From positions 14,508,117-14,572,116 of the forward strand of contig NC_085125.1 in the NCBI RefSeq assembly GCF_030269925.1: a stretch of 64,000 bases of DNA. The letters are read 5' to 3'. The stretch is from Bombyx mori. Taxonomy: Eukaryota; Arthropoda; Insecta; Lepidoptera; Bombycidae. A model generated the notes under the pieces. It ran no database searches, was not told where the DNA came from, and saw only the letters and a program-made list of their open reading frames with translations. Positions 34,010 through 60,845 of the stretch are shown here, in pieces. The position numbers and the translations under genes were made by a program. The first letter of the stretch is position 1; every line of letters starts with the position of its first letter.

Positions 34010-34368
34010 ATGTCTCTTATCCGACCACAACGGCACAACGCCAAGCCGCCGTCAACCGAAACACGTCTTATCAGATCCCCTGGATTCACTTTAGGTCTCT
34101 CAAACACCGGTCACCGTCTGCGTCAAACTCATCGATTACGACGAAGAGAGCGACGAGCGAACTAACCCACAGACACAGCCCACCGAGTTACTCGCCGGAC
34201 TTTCTCAGTGGGTCGCGTTTCCAATCCGGTGGTAGATTCCGCGAAGCACGTCTTGAAAGGGCTAGTGTTAGCAAATTCTCTCAGGTTGAGGCCGTGAGCT
34301 CACCTACCCATCCGGGCGTAGGTGGTATAGCTTCTTAGACTACCAACGAATAGGTAGAGGAAAAAAAA
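34010..34368 (+). repeat. Jockey-type LINE 3' fragment with A-tail
   Basis: Includes the coding-side tail, CCCACAGACACAGCCCACCG, stem-loop region, TTCCAATCCGGTGGTAGATT and an A-run at about 34,360. The 5' arm has one change that leaves a C-A mismatch in the stem. Confidence 0.8.
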
Positions 34369-34844
34369 CTACGTGTCTTCTGTGTGCTCAGTGCGAGTTT
34401 TTTAACGTTCTCGATAACGTAAAAGTTAGCTCAATTTTGTATGAAGTGGGATCGTTTGCCTACGTTGGCCGCTAGGGGCACTGTTCTAACTGCATACAAT
34501 CGTTAACTGTTTACAATTAGGTTAACTTTTACGCTATCAAAAACGTCAGAAAACTTGCACTAAGCACACTGATCACTGTGCGTATGCAAATTATATCGCT
34601 AATAATAAATAGAGCTAGTGAATCTTAGTAAGCATTTCGTCAGCATCCATATTTACAGTACTATAAGCACCCAGTCTGTAAATATTGCCAGCCACATAGA
34701 AGCATCGATTTTAACAGCTGCCGTACAGCGTCTGATGGAACTCATACGTGCGACACAACACACGGCACTATTAATAAACGAACAAATTCATAAAAGTTAC
34801 AGTTTTGATTTTTATGACACGATGCACGTGAAGTACATTTTTGT

Positions 34845-35042
34845 TGGTAGGACCTCTTGTAAGTCCGCACGGGTAGATACAACCACCCTATTTCTGCCGT
34901 GAAGCAGTAATGCGTTCCGGTTTTGCGAACTGAGATTTAAAGCTCATATCTCAACAATGGCAGCATTTATTTTTGGTAACCATATAACATCACAATAACG
35001 GGTTCGCGAGCACGTGTCAGGCCCGTCCGTATTTAATAAAAT
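34845..35042 (+). repeat. Bm1 SINE, diverged, 5'-truncated
   Basis: TTGGTAGGACCTCTTGTAAG, CTGCCGTGAAGCAGTAATGC, then increasingly degenerate to the A-rich end. Confidence 0.75.
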
Positions 35043-35066
35043 TGTACCTGGCACACGTGCACACAC

Positions 35067-35272
35067 ATTTTTTTTATTGCTTAAACGGATGGACGAGCTC
35101 ACAGCTCACCTGGTGTTGACCCACCCACCTTGAGATATAAGTTCTAAAGATCTCAGTATAGTTACAACGGTTGCCCCACCCTTCAGACCGAAACGCATTA
35201 CTGCTTCACGGCAGAAATAGGCCGGGTGATGGTACCTACCCACGCGGACTCACAAGAGGTCCTACCACCACA
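35067..35272 (-). repeat. Bm1 SINE with internal deletion
   Basis: T-run and TTGCTTAAACGGATGGACG, then GGTGTTGACCCACCCACC, which skips the usual central ~50 bases, to TCCTACCACCA. Confidence 0.82.
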
Positions 35273-35655
35273 TGCATACACATGCGGCCATCTTACAGCG
35301 CACTACGAAAGCGCTAGTGTCTCTAGCTTTTAGCCACTACCGGACCGCGAAGTTGAGGAATGAAAATAAAACTGCGACAACCGTTTAAACACAATATATT
35401 ATTTAAAAAAAAGAAAACAATACAATACGAAGAATATTGTAGACTCATCTTTACACAGTACACACGGGTCGACGGCGATCAAAAGAACTTTTTACTTCGT
35501 ACTCATTGGTTCAATATGTTCTCACAATGCACAGACGAGCTGAAGGAGGCCACTCTTGCAGCAGCTCACAGGCCGCGTCCCATACCCACGGAATCGCAAT
35601 TTATAATATATCGCTTTAATAGTTTAATACATATAATTACATGGATACACTAGAT

Positions 35656-35974
35656 CGGTGTTGCCCAACGTGGAGCGCACGCCCCACTAGGGGGCGATTT
35701 GATAGTTAAGGGGGGCAATCGCACTAAATTAATATAAAAAAATCTGTATTAAAATTATTTTGATCTTGAATTTCAGTTTTTTATTATTAGTTTTGAAGTA
35801 TTACTTAGTGTGTGTTTTGATAACATTTTCATAGTGATTTCTTCCTAAAACCTATCGTTAATGTTGTTTTATGTGAACAAATCAAATTTTTCATGTTAAA
35901 AATTATGTATGGGGGCATAAAAATTTTTGAAATGTTACAGTGGGGCATGGCACAAAAAAGGTTGGGAAACACTG
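35656..35974. mobile_element. hAT-type MITE (~319 bp) with 8-bp duplication
   Basis: The ends CGGTGTTGCCCAAC and (complement of right end) CAGTGTTTCCCAAC match at 12 of 14 bases. The flanks are a perfect 8-bp duplication, CACTAGAT, at 35648-35655 and 35975-35982. The 8-bp size and CAGTG start fit the hAT superfamily. No transposase is present. Confidence 0.88.
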
Positions 35975-36659
35975 CACTAGATAGTAGAATATAAAGCTAG
36001 AAGAAAAGTTTTGAAAACAACCCAACCACAATATTCTGAACTTGTCAATTGAAACTGTCGATAGAGGTCGCAGAAACTGTAAGGCACAAAACTTATGGGC
36101 GTGTGACCACGTGTGTACGCACACAACACAGTATCATATATTATACCGTAAGGATTAATTAGTAATTACTCATTACAGAGCTACCTCTTGCGTTCAGATA
36201 CAGTCGAGCGGGATGAAAATGAGGGCAAACACATTTTTAATTGATTTTAAAACGAATGACAGTCCAGCGGCGTCCTACAGTGTCTGTACATTGTAGTGAA
36301 ACGCCTAATCCACCAAAAATTCATCTAATACTGCTTTTATCGCTAAATATGTACAAAAATATTATTTAAAAAAGGCAATTATTGCGATTAACATTCGCAC
36401 GACACGAAAATTAACGAACGGAGTTAGCCGAGTGCGTAATAGACGCGGCCAGGGTTGCCAGCCTCGAGCGGACCGCACCGAGCGTCACTGTGTTGCCAGC
36501 TTCAGCCGAGTCTCGCACTGTCGTGAGGTGAGTTAGCAAAGTTCAAATTAAAATGACTTCAAATTTACATTTGGAACAAAAATAACATTTAAAAAACTTA
36601 CGAGCGTAAAAAGCAGCGACGATTTTTTTTTAATTATTAATTCATGATTCTTAGCATTA

Positions 36660-36920
36660 TTATACTACGAGACTGTTAACACTATTAGTGAGGGGGCGCC
36701 CGGGGCTCCACTGACCGCGGGGCCTGCGCCACCGGGCAGCGGGAGCTCCTTACTGAACCTACACCGTCGTCTTAAACACAACGTGCACTCTATGATGCGC
36801 GAGGTGTTAAAACGACATTCGCTACAAATGTTTAGTTTGCATCTCTGCCGATGTCCACGGGCGACGGCAGGCCCGAGTCCCCGCGGCCCCCTCGCCACCG
36901 TTACTAAACAATATCAAACG
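36660..36920. other. GC-rich island, no recognised gene
   Basis: GC-rich against AT-rich surroundings, with an open minus frame of 77 codons (36,665-36,898) of low complexity. I do not recognise the product. It lies about 0.8 kb beyond the RanBPM 3' end, so it could be a promoter region, a long-3'-UTR variant or a repeat. Confidence 0.35.
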
Positions 36921-37612
36921 TCCTTATCGTTTACTCAGAAGCACTTTTTACAACACATTTTTATCACTTTTTTTTTTTAATTATATATCTCAAACGCCAG
37001 ATTAATTCGACCGTGAGATTATCGATACATTATCATACCGCATCGAGAGACGTGTAAAATACGATAATTAAAAATACATGAACACACATAATATATTTAT
37101 TTGTATAAACTGGCGCTCGAGACGTTTCTCAGTCGACTTGTCGGTGCCACGCGATAATGACACTAACTCCCATCGCAATAGGAGAGCCACGACACGCACG
37201 GCTCCAACGATACAGTGCTGCAGGCCTGCGTGTGCGTTCAAGCGGGTCGCGTACACGGCAATCTTATCTTTATTTGTATGTACAATACGAGTTATGTTCG
37301 TTTGAATTCGTCTATAACTTTGTAGTTTTCAAAATGACATGTGTCACGTACTTAAATCCTCATGGCTGTACAAAACGCTTTGTTAATATTAAATGGTCAG
37401 ACAAGGAAGACGCGCCCGTCCCCACCCGTCCCCGGGCTGTCCCCCTGCCGTCCCCCGGCCGCCCCCCGGATGTCCCCCCTAACGATGTTCACGAATAGCT
37501 TAACACTTATTAGAACGTCTATTCTCATATACATAACGGTTATGTATTTAATCAGTATTGCATGACCAACTTAATTAATCGTTGGTTTTGTCAGGTTGAG
37601 GTTAAACACTTG

Positions 37613-37618
37613 TTTATT
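37613..37618 (-). terminator. Polyadenylation signal of RanBPM
   Basis: AATAAA on the minus strand, 100 bases beyond the RanBPM stop codon. Confidence 0.6.
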
Positions 37619-37629
37619 AAGGTTATTGT

Positions 37630-37717
37630 CAGTGAGTCGGGTGGGGGCTCAGTGGGGGCTCAGTGGGGGCTCGGTGGGGGGCTCGATGGGGAGCTCGGCG
37701 GGGGGCTCGGCGGGGGC
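37630..37717. repeat. G-rich minisatellite in the RanBPM 3' UTR
   Basis: About seven irregular 11-14-base units built on GGGGGCTC, immediately after the RanBPM stop codon (transcript strand is C-rich). Confidence 0.75.
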
Positions 37718-52802
<15,085 letters not shown>

Positions 52803-52827
52803 TCAATAAATTTATGGTACACATTAA

Positions 52828-53074
52828 TTTTTTTTTATTGCTTAAATGGGTGGATGAGCTCACAGCCCACATGGTGTTAAGTAGTTACTGGAGCCCATAG
52901 ACCTCTACAACGTAAATGCGCCACCCACCTTGAGATAAAAGTTCTAAGGTCTCAGTATAGTTACAAAGGCTGCCCCAACCTTCAAACCGAAACGCATTAC
53001 TGCTTCACGACAGAAATAGGCAGGGCGGTGGTACCTATCCGCGCGGACTCACAAGAGGTCCTACCACCAGTAAA
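52828..53074 (-). repeat. Bm1 SINE, 5'-truncated
   Basis: TTGCTTAAATGGGTGGATGA to TCCTACCACCAGT. Confidence 0.9.
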
Positions 53075-53169
53075 AACTTCTTTAAGCAAACATTATTTCA
53101 TTTTTTTAGTATAGTTGTTGTAAAAGTACGACTGCGTTCCGCCCTTAGTTGTATGAGTGACCAATCTGT

Positions 53170-53410
53170 ATTTTTTTTCTACCTATACTGATAGCCTTGA
53201 GAGGCTATTTCAGCTTTGCCTTGACGTGTAGGTGAGCTCACGGGGCTCAAACCGGAAGTGTTGCTAATACTGGCCCTAGCACGAGCAGTGCTTCGCAGAA
53301 TCTGCCACCGGATCGGAAACGCGACCCACTGAGAAGATCCGGCGAAAAACTCAGTGGGCTTTTTGTGGATTAATTTACTCTTCGAGCCCTTCGTCGTAAG
53401 CGACGGGGAA
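53170..53410 (-). repeat. Jockey-type LINE 3' fragment
   Basis: T-run, ACTGATAGCCTTGAGAGGCT to CGTCGTAAGCGACGGGG, including the stem-loop arms. Confidence 0.87.
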
Positions 53411-54019
53411 ATCTGTACACGCATCAATGTAGGCTATATGTAGCTAATGTAGCTACTAACCGATCCATCCGTCGGGTACACACACTAACGATAATGTGTA
53501 TTTACGACTACAACTACAAACAAAGGCCATGCACGTTCGTACTTTGCAACAAATATTTAAGGTATACCTCGGTTCTAAAATATTTTGAAAATGCCGTTAA
53601 GCCGCAAGCTTTGTCGATAGAATATTGAAAACTGACTCTAATTTCTTGGTCAAACTGGCACGCATTACATCAATGTGTCACGCACTTTTTGCTTTTTCAA
53701 CTAGTCATCTATGTATTATAAAAAAATAAACATTCCAAAAACGTATAACACTACGAGATCGCAATGTTAATGAACTCGCGGAAACAATAAAACGAATCGG
53801 CAACATTAAAAAAACAAAAGCTATATTAAACGTTATTTCGGTTACACAAAAGGTCGATAATCGCATTTCGAACAAACCGTTTACAAGGCTGAGCTAAACT
53901 AAACTGCGTTGTATCTAATTGAAGTGAATATTAATGAGGTATTCGTGTTGTTGTGTTATTTTCTTGGATTTCACCCGCCTCTTAGACTTTTCGACATTAC
54001 AATCAAGCGACAGCCTACC
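53411..54019. other. AT-rich sequence, nothing recognised
   Basis: Probably still within the 5' part of the RanBPM gene; no exon found. Confidence 0.45.
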
Positions 54020-54335
54020 TTTTTTTTTTCCTACCCAAACTGATAGCCTTGAGATGCTATTTCAGCGGAACCTTAACTAGTAGGTGAGCTCACGGGGCTC
54101 AAACCTGACGACGTTGCTAACATGAACCCTAGCAAGGGCCGTGCTTCGCAGAATCTACCACCGGATCGGAAACGCGACCCACTGAGAAGATCCGGCGAGA
54201 AACTCAGTGGGCCGTGTCTATGGGTTAATTTACTCGTCGAGCCCTTCGTCGCAAGCGACGGGTTCGACGAGAACGGTGACCGGTGCTTGAGGTACCTAAA
54301 AGCACCGTTAGTGGATCGGGAGGATCCGAAATGAA
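54020..54335 (-). repeat. Jockey-type LINE 3' fragment
   Basis: T-run, ACTGATAGCCTTGAGATGCT through the stem-loop to CACCGTTAGTGGATCGGGAG. The open frame across it is incidental. Confidence 0.88.
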
Positions 54336-54369
54336 ATAGCCTACCGGTAAAGAGTTATCCAATCTCCTA

Positions 54370-54722
54370 AGTGGGGGAAAAAGTCTTTTCGCATTATAGT
54401 ATGTATGAACTTGTAATAAAATCTGTTTGGTTATACTATTTGTATTTGGCTGGTTTTGGTATCATTAAAAGTTTCGGTCTCTTCAGAATTCTTTAGGCAG
54501 TGTCAGGTTAACATCACGAGAGGACTGCCAAAACCAATAGTCGCGGTATTTTGATCAAAAGCCCCAAAATTTCTATAGCAATGGGATCATGTCCCTACCT
54601 ACAAGATGGCAAAAAGTTATCGAACAAAATGGTACCTACATACTTTAGTTAAATATACATAAACTAAATAAAAAAATGTTGTGAATTTTCATAAAATACG
54701 AGAAGAAACTTTTCCCCAACCC
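54370..54722. mobile_element. Possible mariner-type MITE
   Basis: The left end GGGGGAAAAAGTCTTTTCGC and the complement of the right end GGGGAAAAGTTTCTTCTCGT are similar. No clean TA duplication was seen, so limits are approximate. Confidence 0.45.
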
Positions 54723-55205
54723 TTTTATATCAGCGCTATTAAACACCGAAGAGTTCGTTCCAGAGTAGCATCGTGTAGTAACACTCATGTCTGGAGAGGC
54801 AGTATAGATAAGCGCACTGAATCCGAGAATTAGGAATGACTTGCATTCGTGGAAGGTTGCATCAGGGAGACAAACAGATCATTTTAACTCCAATCAATTC
54901 TTTATTGTTATCAAACAAATATAATTTCTTTAATCTTTTTTTACACACGGTTTCACAAATATAATTGGCTAATACACTAGTGTCAATTAAATTTATCTCC
55001 ACGTTCTGAGAACATGTCGATTAAGAAAAGTCACTGCGCAATTGAGCTTGAAGTTATTTTTTAAACGGTTTGTTTGTGTTTAGAGTGGCCATAACAAAGA
55101 AGAACAACGGGGAACGTATATTATAACCATTACTAAAGTCCCTTTTTCTTTTGTTCTGTTCTAAGAGATTTTGGTTTTTAAAAGGGGAATTCGCAAGAGC
55201 TTAGC
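54723..55205. other. AT-rich sequence, nothing recognised
   Basis: No exon or repeat family identified. Confidence 0.45.
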
Positions 55206-55370
55206 TCTTACCCGATCCTGTGGACCGAACGGTAAACAGTCGACATCGCCCTAAGCACGTCATTACGGATCCTCCCGATCCACTAACAGCGCTTTTAGAT
55301 ACCTCAAGCACCTACTAACTCGGTAAATCTAGAATAACCCCTCGAGGTTACTAGAATAGGTAAAAAAAAG
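55206..55370 (+). repeat. Jockey-type LINE 3' fragment with internal deletion
   Basis: CACGTCATTACGGATCCTCC and the CCTCGAGGTTACTAGAATAGG end with an A-run; the stem-loop part is deleted. Confidence 0.7.
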
Positions 55371-55372
55371 AG

Positions 55373-55475
55373 CTTAGCTCTACCCCTGCCAGTGCTGACG
55401 TTTTTAAACGACAGTGACCACTCGGCGGGGTGGTGGCGGCGGTATTGATGTGTCGCTTGCTCGTCTGTCTACAGA
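55373..55475 (+). repeat. ~115-bp repeat, diverged
   Basis: GCTTAGCTCTACCCCTGCCA to GCTTGCTCGTCTGTCTAC. Confidence 0.55.
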
Positions 55476-56335
55476 CCTAATGAAATACTTGTATAGTGTT
55501 TTTATCACACCGTAGTAGCCAGGAATCACGACAGTAAAATATCACTTATATGAAGTTTTATTTTATAGTCAAAAGAAAAAGGAGAATCTATTGAATGGGA
55601 AAAGGTTTTGGAGCCTTTTTGTTTCAATAGTCTTAAGATTTCTAAGTGATATTTAACACTAAGTCTGTTCTTGTATACTCATTCCTCGCGCGCTCGATCA
55701 AATCGACCGGCAATTAAAAAAGTTATCGTTTTTATTGTAAAATGTGATAATGATGATTTTTCTTGGAAAAGAGAAAAGTTGTAGAAGAGTGAAGAATATA
55801 TTACATGCATATTATAAGAATGTCTTACAGTTTGATAACGGTATTATAACGTTTAAATGTGTAAATTTATTAGACCGGTCAACTTGATTGACACTTTTAG
55901 TGTTAATTGAGTAGGTATTTTTTTTACCTTTTTAAGCACATCTTCTTGAAATCCCAAAATAAAATAAACTTATATAAATTAAAGTCCCGAAAACTTGTTC
56001 TTTAAAATCCGAGCTATTTCAAACATGACTGAGGTTAGCGCGCTCAAACTTTATTATTCAAAAAGAAACATGGTTTATTGCAATAAAAGTAATTATCACA
56101 AACAAAATCGTAATATCTCGCGGCTCACCGGGTCTCATACCGGATATCGGTCTATATCGAACGCTTACTCGTACATACGTATAACTATATATAAGAATAA
56201 AATCGAACATCGTTGGTGATTACTGACATGAAAATAATTATAAATCACGACGGTAATGTTCTTTATTTTTCTGTTTGTCTTGGCGCTGAACGCAATGTAC
56301 TACATTACGGGTGGCGTATAAAAATCGGTAAATGT
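55476..56335. other. AT-rich sequence, nothing recognised
   Basis: Short ORF at 55,995-56,219 has no domain; not called. Confidence 0.45.
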
Positions 56336-56437
56336 TTTTTTTTATTTCCCATGTAGTACAAGCATACAGCCCACCTGGCGGTGAGTGGTTACCGTCGCCC
56401 ATGGACATCAGCAATGCCAGAGGCCGCTGCCTACAGT
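56336..56437 (-). repeat. ~115-bp A-tailed dispersed repeat
   Basis: T-run, ACAAGCATACAGCCCACCTG to CCAGAGGCCGCTGCCTAC. Confidence 0.75.
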
Positions 56438-56875
56438 TTAATGTAATTTTCTTATACATTTTTTTTTGGTATGTCAATTGTTACCAGCTCTATAACATCG
56501 TTTTTAGGAATGAATTAGAATAAATATACAAAATTATACAATCCTCATAATTGAAAAGTAAATATTAACATTTGACGAGAATAAAGTCACGAAACAAAAG
56601 TAATCCAAATAGACGCACCGTTGCTCAAACTCGCACACATGCATCTCACACACGTACCTAGGTACATATAGAAATGCAACACAGGTTAACGAACTGCACG
56701 TGTTTACAAAACAGAAACGAGATAAAACATCCACTTTGGCGTCGGATGAACCTATGCGCTCATTTAGCAGACGAACTGAAGCAAAATAAAAAATTAAAAC
56801 TGATCGGGTCTAATATGGGGAAATAATGCTTATAACCATAGCAGTGTGTGTGTACACTATTCAATACCAACCTAA

Positions 56876-57276
56876 ATATTTTTTTTATTGCTTAGATGGG
56901 TGGACGAGCTCACAGCCCATCTGGTGTTAAGTGGTTACTGGAGCCCATAGACATCCATAACGTAAATGCGCCACCCACCTTGAGATACAAGTTCTAAGGT
57001 CTCAAGTATAGTTACAACGGCTGCCCCACCCTTCAAACCGAAACGCATTACTGCTTCACGGCAGATATAAGCAGGGTGGTGGTACCCACCCGCGCGGACT
57101 CACTAGAGGTCCTACCACCAGTAATTACGCAAATTATAATTTTACGGGTTTCATTTTTATTACACGATGTTATTCCTTCACCGTGGAAATCAATCGTGAA
57201 CATTTGTTGAGTACGTATTTCATTAGAAAAATTGGTACCCGCCGCCTGCGGGATTCGAACACCGGTGCATCGCTAC
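56876..57276 (-). repeat. Bm1 SINE, nearly full length
   Basis: TTGCTTAGATGGGTGGACGA through the head up to ACACCGGTGCATCGCTAC; the last ~40 bases of the head are missing. Confidence 0.92.
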
Positions 57277-57881
57277 ATAATATTATGTAATTATTACAGT
57301 TCTCTCAAACACTGCATATATCCTAAGTCTTATTTTGGATATTAAATTGTCGTCCTATAAGACAAATCGTAACACATGGTTACTTTCTTAGCTGAAATAA
57401 TCGGCGCTGTTTTACTAAAAGTAAGTACATTTTATGTCGTACGACCATTAAGCAACGTGGTGCTTGTCGTTAAAACTTTGTTTTTATTCTCACACACATG
57501 TTTGCATTGTGATATCCAACGTGACTGTCTTTCAATTATCATGACCTTCGATTTGCACTAGCCAATCAAAATAACATCGCTACAATACTCGAGCAAAACT
57601 GTTATCTATCGGCTTCTATCGCGGCACATTCTCATGTCGACCGTTACGACTCATAGAAACTCTCGTTTGCTTTTGATAAATAAATAAAAATATTCCGCAT
57701 AAGCGGGTTGATGTTATGAAATCCCAACATCCTACGCGCCGCAGACCTAAATAGAATACCATAGACCGTTGTAAAAGCGTACAAAATGTCGCTTCCCCAT
57801 GACGAATGCGACAGTTGAAAAAATCTTACTAACCGAACCCTAGAATCGATATTTGAATGAATCTGGAATTTGACGGCAACA
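57277..57881. other. AT-rich sequence, nothing recognised
   Basis: No exon or repeat family identified. ORFs here lack domains. Confidence 0.45.
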
Positions 57882-58318
57882 TCTATATATTGAATAATAC
57901 GTGAAGCAAAAACTTTGTATCCCTTTTTACGAAAATTGCGCGGACGGAGGAGTATGAAATTTTGCACACTTATAGAGAATATAGAGAAGAAGTGCACAAT
58001 GCTAATAATTTTAAAAAAAAAATGCATAAAAGATACATTAAATCAATAAAGAAAACATTACACACACTACATACCATGTATTTGACGCATACACGCATTA
58101 CATGCATACTATTTATTGTCAAACTTTTGTTCTTGACGTCTGTGGTCAAATTGAAAATAGATTAAATATTGTTTGTTTTTATTAATATTTTTTTATAATG
58201 TAGCTTTGGCGAAACCTGTGATTATAGAAGTATAATAGTCTTTAAAAATACAATCATAATAGTGTACAAACTTACAATTCCAATTCATTATAGTCGAATT
58301 TCGACTACTGCGGGACCT
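57882..58318 (+). mobile_element. Non-autonomous Helitron, copy 2
   Basis: Close relative of 2303-2709: starts TCTATATATTGAATAATACG after an A, and keeps the 7-bp hairpin (58291-58307) with a changed loop base. The terminal CTAG is replaced by TTTA, so the 3' end is mutated or truncated. Confidence 0.72.
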
Positions 58319-58429
58319 TTTAAAATATTTGTTTGACATTTATTTACTCATAATCTATCTTAAAACACATACGCCAAAGATTTGAATTGAATTCAATATT
58401 TGATTATCAAATTTTAATTTGATTGCCTC

Positions 58430-58560
58430 ATTGATCTGGTGTATGGGGACCGTGAATACAAGAGCTGGGTTCGGATTCCGATCGGCGATTACATTTGTTA
58501 AGGACTTAGTATTCTGAGGTTCGTATGTGAGTTTTTGGAACTCTTAACACCGAAACACAT
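58430..58560 (+). repeat. Possible tRNA-derived SINE remnant
   Basis: GGTGTATGGGGACCGTG and GGGTTCGGATTCCGATC resemble box A/box B heads of another lepidopteran SINE. Strongly diverged. Confidence 0.35.
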
Positions 58561-58889
58561 CCTAGATCGGTAGCATTGATGATTATTTTAACGAATTATT
58601 TTTTAAAATTTTGTATTAAACTTTAAATTTTTTGTTAATAAATGAAGCTGCTTCCCTACTTCTGAATCACTGCAATAATTATGCCCAATAATGTCACCAA
58701 TACGACACCCAATGTTTGAAGTGCCGCAAGTAATATTGGCCAAATGTCAAGGCACACGAGCGAGGTCGACACACCCGCGTTTCCTGACAAACAAAGAATC
58801 CAGTACGTGAATAACCGTGCCAATTATAGTTGCGATATATTTGATACAATTGGATGAGTTTATGCAGAGGTATTACAGAACAACAGAAG

Positions 58890-59132
58890 ACTTTTTACTG
58901 GTGGTAGGACCTCTTGTGAGTCCGCACGGGTATGTACCACCGCCCTGCCTATTACTGCCGTGAAGCAGTAATGCGTTTCGGTTTGAAGGGTGAGGCAGCC
59001 GTTGTAACTGTACTTGAGACCTTAGAACTTATATCTCAAGGTGGGTGGCGCATTTACGTTGTAGATGTCTATGGGCTCCAGTAACCACTTAACACCAGGT
59101 GGGCTGTGAGCTCGCCCACCCATCTAAGGTAT
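58890..59132 (+). repeat. Bm1 SINE, 5'-truncated
   Basis: ACTGGTGGTAGGACCTCTTG to GCCCACCCATCTAAGG and an A-run. Confidence 0.9.
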
Positions 59133-59321
59133 ACAAAAAAAAACACTAATTTAATTTACAATGTTAACGATTTTGACTTCCATATTCTATTGTTCGTTAT
59201 GTGACCTTGGAAAAGTGTGACCTCTGTATAAAAACATCAATATGATACAACTTCTATATAATAAGTACTAGCGCACACGTGCAACTGCCTTATCGCTCGG
59301 CAAGGCTTGAGTTATCGTAGA

Positions 59322-59642
59322 AAATAAATAATAGTTTAAAAAAACTAACAAAATACGCTTTTATAGAAAATCCAACTAAAAAATAGATTATAAATATATA
59401 TTATAAATTTTAATAAATTTGAATTAAAAAAAGTGTAAGAAAAAATGATTTTATTGTAAAAAAGTAGTTAGATTTTCTATAAAAGCGTATTTTGTTAGTT
59501 TTTTTTAAACTATTATTTATTTATCATTTTTTAATTGATTTTAAAATTTTCCATTGATATTATTTTTCAATTTTTTTTAAATATTGCATTGTCATCGGTC
59601 CTTAATAAGTATACCAAATTTCGAGATAACCCGACGTTTTAA
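59322..59642. repeat. AT-rich inverted-repeat element, copy 2
   Basis: Arms of about 58 bases (59,322-59,380 and 59,466-59,523) pair almost perfectly around an 85-base loop. The right-hand flank with CCTTAATAAGTATACCAAAT matches copy 1 at 15.75-16.2 kb. Confidence 0.72.
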
Positions 59643-59835
59643 AGGGGGTCGCGACCCGCTGAGAAGATCTGGCAAGAAACTCAGCGGGCTGATGTATAGA
59701 TTAGGTTAAGCTCTTTGTCGAGTTCGACGAGTAAGGTTACCGGGGTCCCTAAGCCTGCTCCTAGTGTTAGAGCTGAAGGCGTCTAATGCAAAGGTTATTG
59801 GATCTGATGGATCCGTAAGGACGTGTAATCTAAAA
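59643..59835 (-). pseudogene. LINE fragment: ORF tail and 3' UTR start
   Basis: The minus strand encodes HVLTDPSDPITFALDAFSS and a basic tail like the LINE at the window start, then the stem-loop (arms CCCGCTGAG and CTCAGCGGG, both fully paired). It is a closely related but truncated copy. Confidence 0.85.
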
Positions 59836-60084
59836 CGTACTAAGAGGCGAACTAATAAGACCTGTACGCTTTGAGCACTTATAAATTTACTCCACTCTCC
59901 AAGCTTCAAGAATATAGGCTAAATTGAAAACTCTTCAAAATCGTAAAGTAATTAAACTAACGCGATATGAAATCTAAAACTGTTTTATGATTTATTTCCT
60001 CTCTTCTTACTTAGTTAATGCAATACATAAACACGAGCACCCGACCTTGACAATGATGTCACGACAGACATGAGTCTCAGGGTG

Positions 60085-60158
60085 ACGTTTTTGTGCTCCA
60101 ATAACTACTTAACACATGCCATGCAATGAGCTCGTTTACATAAGTAAGCTATAAAAAA
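60085..60158 (+). repeat. Bm1 3' end, diverged
   Basis: CTCCAATAACTACTTAACAC and AATGAGCTCGTTTACATAAG then an A-run. Confidence 0.5.
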
Positions 60159-60536
60159 AGAAACTAATAACATATATCGGCGGTACGATGCCATTCGGAC
60201 ACTGCCGAGCCTATAAGCAATTGTGTAATCATGCTACTTTGTATTAACTGGCGTCGTCGTGGCAAGAAGCAATAAAAATCGAAATGACGAATACAATTCA
60301 CGGTGGAAAAAACGAGAGTAGACATTCATTTAAGAACGCAGTTCGATAAAAAAAAACTGAAACAAAACCGTCCACATGCGCGAAAAAAAATATTGATATA
60401 GGTAATTATGTTTTTGATACTTAACACTTTATGTTTATACATACAAATACTGTATGCAGAGTGATGTATCACTCGAAAATATCTGTAAAAAAAAGATATC
60501 CGACCGAGTCTACTCTTTTATACAGTTTGTCATTAC

Positions 60537-60812
60537 GCCAAGACCAACTACATCTCGCCGAACCCGTCGCTTGTGACGAAGAGTTCGGCTAGCAAACTAA
60601 CACACAGACACAGCCCACTGAGTTTCTCGCAGAATCTTCTCGGTGGGTCGCATTTCCGATCCGGTTGGAGATTCTGCGAAGCACTGCTCTTACCAGGGCT
60701 AGTGTTAGCAACGTCCACAGGTTAGAGCCCCGTGAACTCACCTACTCGTTCGGTGAATGTAGTATAACCCCTCGACGTTAATAGAATAGGTAGGAAAAGA
60801 AAAAAAAAAGCC
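60537..60812 (+). repeat. Jockey-type LINE 3' fragment with A-tail
   Basis: CGAACCCGTCGCTTGTGACG, CAGCCCACTGAGTTTCTCGC, and the end GAATAGGTAGGAAAAG plus A-run. The stem has one T-G wobble. Confidence 0.87.
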
Positions 60813-60845
60813 AACTACACCACTACAATTCCATTACCGTCGAAG

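Noticed and set aside
36665..36898. 77-codon minus ORF with several Cys
   Set aside because: Cys spacing does not match a zinc finger I know, and the frame seems to follow GC composition. Kept only as an unassigned GC island.
54122..54334. 70-codon + ORF starting MNPSKGRASQNLPP
   Set aside because: Antisense reading of the jockey-type LINE 3' UTR. The same peptide appears at 44,685 and 51,382 because the repeat recurs.
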